From Bacillota bacterium (GTDB lineage: Bacteria; Bacillota_A; Clostridia; Lachnospirales; Lachnospiraceae): DNA of 10,479 nt. Both the position numbers and the translations under genes were made by a program. This document shows, piece after piece, positions 1-6,581 of this stretch. Within the stretch, counting starts at the first letter, position 1; every line of letters begins with the position of its first letter. The notes under the pieces were generated by a model that searched no databases, was not told the origin of the DNA, and saw only the letters and a list, made by a program, of their open reading frames with translations. The stretch lies in the NCBI GenBank assembly GCA_023443925.1, contig JAEZSL010000251.1, positions 1 through 10,479 on the forward strand. The letters run 5' to 3'.

Positions 1-467
1 GAGCAAATCCACATTTGCTGGATAAGCTGAGAGTGGATTATTACGGGACTCCGTCTTCCCTCCAGTCCGTAGCCAATATTTCGGTACCTGAACCAAGAGT
101 GATTCAGATACAGCCTTGGGAGAGTAAATTAATCAAGGATATCGAAAAGGCGATTTTAGCTTCCGATCTGGGGCTGACTCCTAACAACGACGGCAAAGTA
201 ATCCGTCTGGTTTTCCCGGAGCTTACGGAAGAGAGAAGAAAAGACCTCGTTAAAGACGTTAAGAAGAAAGCGGAAAATGCGAAAGTAGCCGTACGAAACA
301 TCAGGAGAGATGCCAATGATGCGATTAAGAAGATGAATAAAAACAGTGAAATATCAGAGGATGAAGTGAAAATCCTGGAAGATAGTATTCAAAAAGCTAC
401 GGATAAGCATATAAACGATATTGATAAACTTACGGAAGATAAATCCAAAGAAATCCTTACCGTATAG
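1..467 (+). CDS. frr: Ribosome recycling factor, 3' part (5' end outside window)
   Basis: Ribosome recycling factor acts in the cytoplasm with EF-G to split the post-termination ribosome so that subunits can be reused. The open frame runs in from the left edge (first whole codon at position 3, reading A-N-P-H-L-L-D-K) and ends at TAG 465-467. About 154 residues are visible of a family length near 185, so roughly 30 N-terminal residues are missing. Seen here are the VDYYGTP hinge motif, the domain II stretch with VPEPR and IQPWE, and the long charged C-terminal helix with the RNIRRDAND motif that contacts 23S rRNA. A TTG at 15 is not the start, because the family sequence continues upstream of it. 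The usual neighbour upstream is pyrH, and downstream here is uppS, as in many Firmicutes. Identification is very secure. Confidence 0.97.
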   Translation, partial: ANPHLLDKLRVDYYGTPSSLQSVANISVPEPRVIQIQPWESKLIKDIEKAILASDLGLTPNNDGKVIRLVFPELTEERRKDLVKDVKKKAENAKVAVRNIRRDANDAIKKMNKNSEISEDEVKILEDSIQKATDKHINDIDKLTEDKSKEILTV

Positions 468-477
468 AACTTTAAAT

Positions 478-519
478 GGGGCTGTTGCATATCTATAACC
501 AGGAAAAGGCAACAGTCCC
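478..519 (+). promoter_or_regulatory. Stem-loop between frr and uppS
   Basis: An 11-bp inverted repeat pairs 478-488 (GGGGCTGTTGC) with 509-519 (GCAACAGTCCC). All positions pair, with one G-U wobble (481 with 516), around a 20-nt loop. It starts 11 nt after the frr stop and ends 17 nt before the uppS Shine-Dalgarno. No run of T follows (the next bases are TTAATTACG), so it does not look like a standard intrinsic terminator. It could be an mRNA processing or stability element, or a partial attenuator. The pairing is seen directly; the function is inference. Confidence 0.6.
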
Positions 520-536
520 TTAATTACGAATTAGTT

Positions 537-549
537 GGAGGTCTCCATG
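537..549 (+). promoter_or_regulatory. uppS ribosome binding site and start codon
   Basis: GGAGG at 537-541 lies 5 nt before ATG 547-549. This decides the start: an in-frame TTG at 535 would overlap the Shine-Dalgarno itself and has no ribosome binding site of its own. The site sits inside a GGAG-GT-CTCC palindrome, which is too tight to fold stably as a hairpin. Confidence 0.8.
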
Positions 550-1272
550 GGAGATAATTTTGATCAGGAAGGTATGAGAATACCGGAGCACGTTGCCATT
601 ATTCTGGACGGTAACGGCCGTTGGGCGAAAAAGAAAAGGATGCCCAGAAATTATGGTCATGCACAAGGCAGTAAAACAGTAGAAAAAATCTGTGAAGAAG
701 CATATCGTATGGGTGTAAAATATTTAACGGTTTATGCCTTTTCAACCGAAAACTGGACCAGACCCCAGGATGAGGTGGAAGCCCTTATGAAACTGCTTCG
801 CAATTATATGAAGGATTGTTTGAGAACAAGCAGTAAGAATAATATGAAAGTCCGCATCTTGGGAGATTTAACAAAATTAGATGAGGACATAAAAACCAGT
901 ATTATAGAATTAGAAAGAGCATCGGCAGAGAATACGGGGCTGAACTTTCAGGTGGCTTTAAATTACGGCGGACGGGATGACATTATGAGAGCTGCAAAAA
1001 AAATCGCAGTGGATTATAAAGCAGGCACCTTAAGTTTAGATGATATAGATGAAAAATTATTTTGCGGTTATTTAGATACAAAAGGAATTCCGGACCCCGA
1101 CTTATTGATCCGGACCAGCGGCGAACAGAGGATATCTAATTTTTTATTGTGGCAGCTGGCATATACGGAATTCTATTTTACAGATACGTTATGGCCTGAT
1201 TTTAATAAAGCGGAATTGAGAAGGGCGTTTGAATACTACAGTAGTAGAAATAGAAGATTCGGAGCGGTTTAG
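547..1272 (+). CDS. uppS: Undecaprenyl diphosphate synthase (cis-prenyltransferase)
   Basis: This enzyme adds isopentenyl diphosphate units in cis to farnesyl diphosphate. The product is undecaprenyl diphosphate, the lipid carrier for peptidoglycan and other wall polymers; it works at the inner face of the membrane. The protein has 241 residues, normal for the family. Visible motifs are HVAIILDGNGRWAKK with the catalytic Asp21, then YAFSTENW, NYGGRDDI, and IRTSGEQRISNFLLWQ with Arg189, Arg195 and Ser197 for diphosphate binding. Glu208 in AYTEFYF is the likely magnesium ligand. These positions are the E. coli residues shifted by five. The start at ATG 547 follows a good Shine-Dalgarno; an internal ATG at 574 is less likely. 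cdsA begins 21 nt downstream, so co-transcription is likely. Its substrate comes from the MEP pathway, two genes of which (dxr, ispG) lie downstream. Confidence 0.97.
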   Translation: MGDNFDQEGMRIPEHVAIILDGNGRWAKKKRMPRNYGHAQGSKTVEKICEEAYRMGVKYLTVYAFSTENWTRPQDEVEALMKLLRNYMKDCLRTSSKNNMKVRILGDLTKLDEDIKTSIIELERASAENTGLNFQVALNYGGRDDIMRAAKKIAVDYKAGTLSLDDIDEKLFCGYLDTKGIPDPDLLIRTSGEQRISNFLLWQLAYTEFYFTDTLWPDFNKAELRRAFEYYSSRNRRFGAV

Positions 1273-1293
1273 ATTCTATTAGGAGGAAAATAT

Positions 1294-2091
1294 ATGTTTT
1301 GGGTTAGATTCCGCAGTTCGGTTATACTTATGATTGTTACGGTAGCAGCACTTGTTCTGGGAGGAAATGTGTTATTTGCCATTATTCTTGCCATTTCTCT
1401 TATCGGAATGATGGAATTATACCGGATTATAAAAGTAAATAATTCAATAATAGGATATCTGGGTTATGCGGCTGCTGTCTTATTTGATTTCCTGATCTAT
1501 TTTAATATTGAAAAATATGATATGATGTTTATCATAGGTTTTCTGCTGCTATTAATGCTTTTATATGTATTTTCCTACCCCAAATTTAAAATTGAGGAAG
1601 TAGCGGTTGTTTTTCTGGGATTGTTTTATGTTGCAGTTATGCTGAGTTTTGTATATAAAGTAAGAATGCTGGATGACGGAGCTTTACTTGTCTGGCTTAT
1701 CTTTATCGGAGCCTGGGGATCGGATACCTGTGCCTACTGTGTCGGAATCCTTATCGGCAAACATAAGATTCTTCCCCGGTTAAGTCCCAAAAAATCTTTG
1801 GAAGGCTGCATCGGTGGTGTTGTTGGAGCGGCTTTACTGGGCTTTATTTATGCAAGCGTATTTAAGAGCAGCATTATGGGGGTTCAAAATCCTTTGCTTG
1901 CGTATGCTGTTATATGCGGAACTTCCAGTGTAATATCCCAGTTGGGAGATCTGGCGGCATCCGCAATTAAAAGAAATCATGATATTAAAGATTATGGCAC
2001 TTTAATTCCCGGACACGGCGGTGTCTTAGACCGTTTTGACAGTATTATCTTTGTGGCCCCTGTGGTTTTCTTATTGTCAGGTGTATTATAA
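1294..2091 (+). CDS. cdsA: Phosphatidate cytidylyltransferase (CDP-diglyceride synthase)
   Basis: CdsA is an integral membrane enzyme that turns phosphatidic acid and CTP into CDP-diacylglycerol, the precursor of phosphatidylglycerol and other anionic phospholipids. The 265-residue product is strongly hydrophobic, with several membrane segments (for example around residues 8-40, 47-70, 78-95, 102-120, 130-150 and 170-190). The C-terminal family signature is complete at residues 223-249: S-x-I-K-R, then K232-D233, then PGHGG (239-243), then D246-R-F-D249. An extra acidic residue, Asp219, lies in QLGDLAAS. Length is typical. AGGAGG at 1281-1286 sits 7 nt before ATG 1294, and the gap to uppS is 21 nt, which supports one transcript. 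A 159-bp gap follows before dxr. Confidence 0.96.
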   Translation: MFWVRFRSSVILMIVTVAALVLGGNVLFAIILAISLIGMMELYRIIKVNNSIIGYLGYAAAVLFDFLIYFNIEKYDMMFIIGFLLLLMLLYVFSYPKFKIEEVAVVFLGLFYVAVMLSFVYKVRMLDDGALLVWLIFIGAWGSDTCAYCVGILIGKHKILPRLSPKKSLEGCIGGVVGAALLGFIYASVFKSSIMGVQNPLLAYAVICGTSSVISQLGDLAASAIKRNHDIKDYGTLIPGHGGVLDRFDSIIFVAPVVFLLSGVL

Positions 2092-2155
2092 GGATCTGTT
2101 TAATCGAAGGTAAAATATTTTTGATAACGAATTCGGAAGAATATAACAGTAACAA

Positions 2156-2184
2156 TTCTTAAATACTGGTGTAAAATATATAAT
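2156..2184 (+). promoter_or_regulatory. Candidate sigma-A promoter upstream of dxr
   Basis: A perfect TATAAT at 2179-2184 lies 17 nt downstream of TTCTTA (2156-2161), which matches the -35 consensus at only three of six positions. Transcription would start near 2191, about 60 nt before the dxr ATG. It falls in the largest gap of the first half of the window. An upstream TTGATA (2121-2126) with TATAAC (2142-2147) has a short 15-nt spacer and is a weaker alternative. Seen as sequence only; activity is inferred. Confidence 0.35.
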
Positions 2185-2186
2185 GA

Positions 2187-2199
2187 GCGGAACCTCCGC
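2187..2199 (+). promoter_or_regulatory. Small hairpin in the dxr leader
   Basis: GCGGA (2187-2191) and TCCGC (2195-2199) form a 5-bp stem with a 3-nt loop, a GC-rich spot in an AT-rich leader. It sits at the expected 5' end of a transcript from the candidate promoter just upstream. It might protect the mRNA 5' end; with only five base pairs it may also be chance. Confidence 0.25.
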
Positions 2200-2250
2200 C
2201 CACATAAAAATTTGAAAGCAAAGCACATATTGTAAGGAAAAGAGGTCCAT

Positions 2251-3402
2251 ATGAAATGTATTTCAATCCTTGGGTCCACCGGTTCGGTTGGTACCCAGAC
2301 ACTGGAGGTTGTCCGAAATAATAAAGATTTAATGGTTACTGCTTTAGCGGCAGCCAATAACATAGATTTATTAGAAAAGCAGATACGGGAATTTAAGCCT
2401 GTAATTGCCTGCGTATGGGATGAAAATAAAGCAAAAGAACTTGCGTTAAGAGTAAATGATCTATCGGTTTCCATAGTATCAGGAATGGATGGACTAATCA
2501 GTTGTGCAACAGAAAAAAATACGGAAACAGTTGTAACTGCAGTTGTGGGTATGATAGGAATACAACCTACCATAGAAGCAATTAAAGCAGGAAAAAATAT
2601 TGCAATTGCCAATAAAGAAACGTTAGTAACTGCAGGGCATATTATCATGCCATTAGCGAAAGAATACGGTATCAGCATTTTACCGGTTGACAGTGAACAT
2701 TCTGCTATTTTCCAGGCATTAAACGGAGAGAAAGATAATACCATCAGCAGAATCATCCTGACAGCCTCCGGCGGACCCTTCCGTGGCAGGAAAAGAATGG
2801 ATTTGGAAAACATACAGGTAGAAGATGCACTAAAACACCCTAACTGGTCCATGGGCAGAAAGATTACAATCGATTCTTCTACGATGGTTAACAAAGGTCT
2901 GGAAGTAATAGAAGCCAAATGGTTATTTCAAGTTGATTTGGATAAAATACAGGTAGTAATACAACCGCAGAGTGTGATTCATTCAGCGGTTGAATTTGAA
3001 GACGGCAGTGTTATGGCTCAGATGGGTACTCCGGATATGAAGCTGCCCATACAGTATGCATTATATTATCCGGTCAGAAGAAAACTTCCAGGCAAACGGA
3101 TTAATTTTTTTGAACTGGGCAGGTTAACCTTTGAAGAACCGGATATGGAAACATTTAAAGGTTTAAAACTGGCTTATGAAGCCGGTGCAGAAGGCGGAAG
3201 CCTTCCAACTGTTTACAATGCGGCCAATGAAATAGCGGTTGCAAAATTTTTAAAGAGGGAAATCAGTTATCTGGATATTGCGGATTTAATTGAAACCGCA
3301 GTGAAAAGCCATAAAAAAGTACAAAACCCGACTATTTCCGAAATTCTTAATATTGAAGCAGAGACATATGATTTAATTAAACAGCTCACAAAAAAGAGAT
3401 AA
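2251..3402 (+). CDS. dxr: 1-deoxy-D-xylulose 5-phosphate reductoisomerase
   Basis: DXR (IspC) converts 1-deoxy-D-xylulose 5-phosphate to 2-C-methyl-D-erythritol 4-phosphate with NADPH. This is the committed step of the MEP isoprenoid route and the target of fosmidomycin. The 383-residue length fits the family. The N-terminal Rossmann fold shows GSTGSVGTQTL (residues 8-18), and NKET starts at 121. Metal ligands are Asp147 and Glu149 in VDSEHS, plus Glu218 in NKGLEVIEAKW. The flexible substrate loop has His196, Trp199 and Met201 (HPNWSMG), with Lys215 nearby. The QPQSVIHS and GTPDMKLPIQYAL motifs and a helical C-terminal domain follow. AGAGG (2241-2245) lies 5 nt before ATG 2251. A long antisense frame over this gene (2100-2918) is only a shadow. 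The next gene is rseP copy 1, 66 nt downstream. Confidence 0.97.
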   Translation: MKCISILGSTGSVGTQTLEVVRNNKDLMVTALAAANNIDLLEKQIREFKPVIACVWDENKAKELALRVNDLSVSIVSGMDGLISCATEKNTETVVTAVVGMIGIQPTIEAIKAGKNIAIANKETLVTAGHIIMPLAKEYGISILPVDSEHSAIFQALNGEKDNTISRIILTASGGPFRGRKRMDLENIQVEDALKHPNWSMGRKITIDSSTMVNKGLEVIEAKWLFQVDLDKIQVVIQPQSVIHSAVEFEDGSVMAQMGTPDMKLPIQYALYYPVRRKLPGKRINFFELGRLTFEEPDMETFKGLKLAYEAGAEGGSLPTVYNAANEIAVAKFLKREISYLDIADLIETAVKSHKKVQNPTISEILNIEAETYDLIKQLTKKR

Positions 3403-3439
3403 AGGGTTTTCTATAAGTCTTAATAGTATGGAATAGCTA

Positions 3440-3590
3440 TATTTATTTTACATTATTAGGAGGTAAAGATGAATATTATTATTGCAATCTTAATATTTAG
3501 TTTAATCATTGTTATTCATGAACTGGGACATTTTCTTCTGGCTAAGAGGAATGGTATATTTGTAACTGAATTTTCCATAGGTATGGGTCC
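3440..3590 (+). repeat. 5' block of rseP duplication, copy 1
   Basis: This 151-bp block matches 4913-5063 at a constant offset of 1473 with 6 mismatches (about 96% identity) and no gaps. It holds 29 bp of leader including the AGGAGG site, the start codon and the first ~40 codons of the protease gene. Identity falls sharply right after it, although the encoded proteins stay similar. Confidence 0.9.
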
Positions 3591-4836
3591 AAGGCTTATC
3601 ACCCTGGTGGAAACGGAAAAAGGTCACCGCCCCAGGCTTCTTTTATCTCAGCACGATTTTGATACAGTAACTGAGTGGAAGGATACCACCAAGTATTCCT
3701 GGAAACTATTCCCTATCGGCGGCTCCTGTATTATGATGGGAGAAGATGAAGCAATCGAGGATAACCGGGCATTTAATAAAAAAGGTGTATGGGCAAGGAT
3801 CTCCGTTATTTTTGCCGGGCCATTTTTTAATTTTTTACTAGCTTTTGTTTTAGCATTGTTCATAGTTGGCACTTCAGGATACGATCTTATAGCAGTAAGT
3901 AGTGTAGAAGCTGGATCAGCTGCGCAGGAAGCGGGTCTTCAAAATGGGGATATAATAACTAACATTAACGGAACTAATATAGATATTGGACGCGAATTCA
4001 CAGCATACTTACAATTTCATCCATTTAATGGTGATAATGTATCATTAACTTATTTAAGAAAGAACAGGGAAAATAGCTTTGAAGAAAACAAGGTTACTAT
4101 GAAACCGAATTTAGTAAGAAGCTATGGTATAAGTTTTGGCGATGTAACTGAAAATGATTCAGTCTTTGTTACTTTATTAAATGATAGTACAAAAAAGGCT
4201 GGAATAGAAATTGGAGACAAAATTAAGAAGATAAACAATCAAACAATTTCTAATGGTAAAGGGTTAAATCAATATTTTATAGATCATCCATTAACAAATG
4301 AACCGGTTGAGATAACTTATTATAGAAATGGAAAAAATGTAACAACAAATGTTACACCACAAATAAAAAGTGAAAATTATTCGTTGGGTTTTACTTTTGG
4401 ATTTATTGCCCAAAAGACGGGATTGAATATTTTAGATGTAATGAAATACAGCTTAATTGAGGTAAGATATCAGATATCTATTACAATACAAAGCCTCTCT
4501 GGATTAATTAGAGGTAAGGTCAGTACAAATGAATTGGCTGGTCCGGTTGGCGTAGTAAGTATGATTGGTAATGTTATTGAACATAGTGATACAATGAAAG
4601 ATAAATTGTTAAATGCGATTACTTTTTGCATTTTATTAAGTGCCAATCTGGGTGTTATGAACCTGTTGCCATTACCTGCATTGGATGGAGGCAGGTTAGT
4701 GTTTTTATTTTTAGAAATCATTCGAGGAAAACCTGTTGATAAGACGAAAGAAGGGTTGGTTCATGCGATTGGTTTAGTATCATTGATGGCATTAATGGTA
4801 TTTGTTATGTTTAATGACATTAATAGATTATTATAG
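3469..4836 (+). CDS. rseP: RseP-type site-2 intramembrane metalloprotease, copy 1 (mosaic)
   Basis: This is an M50 zinc metalloprotease that cuts transmembrane segments of membrane regulators such as anti-sigma factors, and of signal peptide remnants. It has 455 residues. Zinc ligands and catalytic Glu are in HELGH (17-21) within membrane segment 1. The second active-site motif runs from Asn398 to Asp406 (NLLPLPALDGG). Membrane segment 2 is at about 111-134, segment 3 at 381-410 and segment 4 at 430-448. Two PDZ-like domains lie between (about 141-210 and 220-300), as in E. coli RseP; B. subtilis RasP has one. Residues 42-79 are longer than in E. coli RseP by about 22. AGGAGG (3458-3463) is 5 nt before the ATG. 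From about 3880 on, composition drops to about 25% G+C in the PDZ region, unlike its neighbours, which suggests transfer or recombination. All catalytic residues are intact, so it is probably active. Confidence 0.93.
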   Translation: MNIIIAILIFSLIIVIHELGHFLLAKRNGIFVTEFSIGMGPRLITLVETEKGHRPRLLLSQHDFDTVTEWKDTTKYSWKLFPIGGSCIMMGEDEAIEDNRAFNKKGVWARISVIFAGPFFNFLLAFVLALFIVGTSGYDLIAVSSVEAGSAAQEAGLQNGDIITNINGTNIDIGREFTAYLQFHPFNGDNVSLTYLRKNRENSFEENKVTMKPNLVRSYGISFGDVTENDSVFVTLLNDSTKKAGIEIGDKIKKINNQTISNGKGLNQYFIDHPLTNEPVEITYYRNGKNVTTNVTPQIKSENYSLGFTFGFIAQKTGLNILDVMKYSLIEVRYQISITIQSLSGLIRGKVSTNELAGPVGVVSMIGNVIEHSDTMKDKLLNAITFCILLSANLGVMNLLPLPALDGGRLVFLFLEIIRGKPVDKTKEGLVHAIGLVSLMALMVFVMFNDINRLL

Positions 4837-4941
4837 ATATGAATTTATTTGATGGCTCTTATGTTAGTTTTACACGAATATTTCAGTTTTAAAAAATTTT
4901 ACTATTTTGTTTTATTTATTTTACATTATTAGGAGGTAAGG
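4837..4941 (+). other. AT-rich spacer between the two rseP genes
   Basis: The 105-bp spacer is very AT-rich, with runs such as AAAAAATTTT (4891-4900). I see no credible ORF, terminator or promoter in it. Its last 29 bp repeat the leader of the first rseP copy, including the ribosome binding site AGGAGG at 4931-4936. Confidence 0.6.
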
Positions 4942-5063
4942 ATGAATATTATTATTGCTATATTAATATTTAGTTTAATTATTGTTATTCATGAACTGGG
5001 ACATTTTCTTCTGGCTAAGAAGAATGGTATATTTGTAACTGAATTTTCCATCGGTATGGGTCC
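4913..5063 (+). repeat. 5' block of rseP duplication, copy 2
   Basis: Partner of the 3440-3590 block (6 mismatches in 151 bp). The coding part of this block is about 23% G+C, much lower than the rest of copy 2, so it stands out from its own gene. It marks either the junction of a tandem duplication or a gene conversion tract. Confidence 0.9.
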
Positions 5064-6306
5064 GCGTATTGCGAGTCTTGTAAAGACAGAAAAAGGTTAC
5101 CGTCCCAGGCTTTTTTTATCTCAGCATGATTTTGACACGACTCATGAATGGAAAGACACGACCAAATACTCGTGGAAATTATTTCCTATCGGCGGCTCCT
5201 GTATTATGATGGGTGAGGATGAAGCCATCGAGGATGACAGGGCATTTAATAAAAAGGGAGTCTGGGCAAGAATATCCGTTGTAATTGCCGGTCCTTTCTT
5301 TAATTTTATTTTAGCATTTGTTCTGGCAATGTTTATAATCGGAATAATAGGTTATGACCCGTCTGTGATAACCAGTGTGTCAAAGGATTCCGCGGCAGCG
5401 AAAGCCGGTATCCGGACCGGTGATGTAATTACCGAAATCAATGGAGAGAACATAGATATAGGCAGAGATGCTTTAACCTATCTTCAATTTAACCCTTTAG
5501 GCTCTGCCGCGGTGGACTTAACGTTTGAAAGGGATGGAGTTAAAAATAAAGCTGCCTTAACACCTGTTATGGTAAAAACATATATGCTGGGATTCGGTTA
5601 CCAGCCGGACAGTGCAGCTCCTACCATCAATTCCATATATGAAGATATGCCTTTGGCAAAAGCCGGTTTGCAAAACGGCGACATAATCTTAAAAATCAAT
5701 GATACCGGTATTAAAGACGGAAATGCCCTGAGTCAGTATTTTCAGGAAAATCCTCTGACGGATCAGTCTCTAACCGTAACCTATTCCAGGCAGGGCAAAG
5801 AGAGTGCCGTAGAAGTGACACCGGTATTAACAAGCGAAAATTATAGTATCGGAATTGCGATTAATTCAGCCAGAGTGAAAACCGATGCTTTTGGTGTGGT
5901 AAAATACAGTGCCGTTGAAGTAAAGTACTGGATTAAGACTACGATACAGAGCCTTGAGCAGATATTAAGAGGTAAGGTAAGCAAAGATGACATTGCCGGA
6001 CCGGTAGGAATTGTAAGTTTTATCGGGGATACTTACCAGGCAAGTAAAAGTGATGGAATTCTTTATGTATTCCTAAGCCTGGCAAATATCAGTATATTAT
6101 TAAGTGCTAACTTAGGGGTAATGAATTTATTACCCATACCGGCGCTGGACGGCGGTCGTTTGGTCTTCCTGTTTTTAGAATTATTCCGGGGAAAACCTGT
6201 GGATCAGGCAAAGGAAGGCTTGGTTCATATGATTGGCCTGGTTGCACTAATGCTTTTAATGGTATTTGTAATGTTTAACGATATCAGCAGGCTATTTAAT
6301 TCCTAA
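4942..6306 (+). CDS. rseP: RseP-type site-2 intramembrane metalloprotease, copy 2
   Basis: A second full-length M50 site-2 protease of 454 residues, directly behind its paralogue. HELGH is at 17-21, the second motif runs from Asn395 to Asp403 (NLLPIPALDGG), and four membrane segments occupy the same places. Two PDZ-like domains are at about 142-212 (AAAKAGIRTGDVITEING) and 222-300 (LAKAGLQNGDIILKIND). The first 139 residues differ from copy 1 at 17 sites (about 88% identity), but the PDZ region is diverged, with less than half of positions alike by eye. Apart from its AT-rich first ~40 codons, base composition (about 45% G+C in the PDZ region) fits the neighbouring housekeeping genes. This copy is therefore the better candidate for the native vertical rseP of this cluster. 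Expected role: regulated membrane proteolysis and signal peptide clearance. Confidence 0.94.
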   Translation: MNIIIAILIFSLIIVIHELGHFLLAKKNGIFVTEFSIGMGPRIASLVKTEKGYRPRLFLSQHDFDTTHEWKDTTKYSWKLFPIGGSCIMMGEDEAIEDDRAFNKKGVWARISVVIAGPFFNFILAFVLAMFIIGIIGYDPSVITSVSKDSAAAKAGIRTGDVITEINGENIDIGRDALTYLQFNPLGSAAVDLTFERDGVKNKAALTPVMVKTYMLGFGYQPDSAAPTINSIYEDMPLAKAGLQNGDIILKINDTGIKDGNALSQYFQENPLTDQSLTVTYSRQGKESAVEVTPVLTSENYSIGIAINSARVKTDAFGVVKYSAVEVKYWIKTTIQSLEQILRGKVSKDDIAGPVGIVSFIGDTYQASKSDGILYVFLSLANISILLSANLGVMNLLPIPALDGGRLVFLFLELFRGKPVDQAKEGLVHMIGLVALMLLMVFVMFNDISRLFNS

Positions 6307-6325
6307 AAGGTAAAGGTGCTGTGGT

Positions 6326-6394
6326 AAGATCATAGATTATTCGGTGTTATTAAGGAGCAGTAAAACCTGGTAAAGCGGATGATCTATGATTTTT
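6326..6394 (+). terminator. Long hairpin after rseP copy 2, possible terminator
   Basis: An 18-bp stem pairs 6326-6343 with 6376-6393, with three G-U wobbles and no mismatch, around a 32-nt loop. It begins 20 nt after the rseP stop. The right arm ends in a short T run (6390-6394), part of which lies in the stem. The stem is AT-rich and the T run is short, so it would be a weak intrinsic terminator at best. Alternatives are an mRNA stability element or a protein-binding dyad. The loop segment 6368-6374 could instead pair with 6411-6417, giving a possible alternative fold. Confidence 0.4.
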
Positions 6395-6552
6395 GCCGTT
6401 ATAGAGTGATTTACCATTACCAGTGATACATGCGGGTTGCATAAAAAGAATTCATAGGATAAATTTTAAAATTAATGAAAGTTAAGATACCTGGAAATAA
6501 AATTTCTTTCTAAACGACAATAGTATAAGATTTTTAACGTAGAAACCGAATA

Positions 6553-6581
6553 TTGAGTGAAACATAAAAATAAAATATATA
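6553..6581 (+). promoter_or_regulatory. Candidate promoter upstream of ispG
   Basis: TTGAGT (6553-6558) and TATATA (6576-6581) are spaced by 17 nt in an AT-rich stretch. The -35 matches TTGACA at four of six positions, and the -10 is near consensus. This would give ispG a leader of more than 200 nt. Such AT-rich DNA produces chance matches easily, so confidence is low. Confidence 0.25.

Noticed and set aside
478..530. Intrinsic terminator after frr
   Set aside because: The stem is good, but no T run follows it, and the downstream genes belong to the usual conserved cluster.
535..1272. uppS starting at TTG 535
   Set aside because: That codon overlaps the GGAGG ribosome binding site; ATG 547 with a 5-nt spacer is the clear start.
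2100..2918. Long reverse-strand open frame (272 codons) across dxr
   Set aside because: It lies opposite the well-identified dxr gene and the cdsA-dxr gap, its translation resembles no family I know, and it has no upstream Shine-Dalgarno evidence. It is a shadow of dxr codon usage.
3469..4836. rseP copy 1 as a pseudogene
   Set aside because: It is full length and has a strong ribosome binding site, intact HELGH and LDGG motifs and no stop or frameshift, despite unusual composition.
3469..6306. The rseP duplication as an assembly artefact
   Set aside because: The copies differ at many synonymous and non-synonymous sites, and their middle parts are clearly different sequences, so a collapsed or repeated read error cannot explain both.
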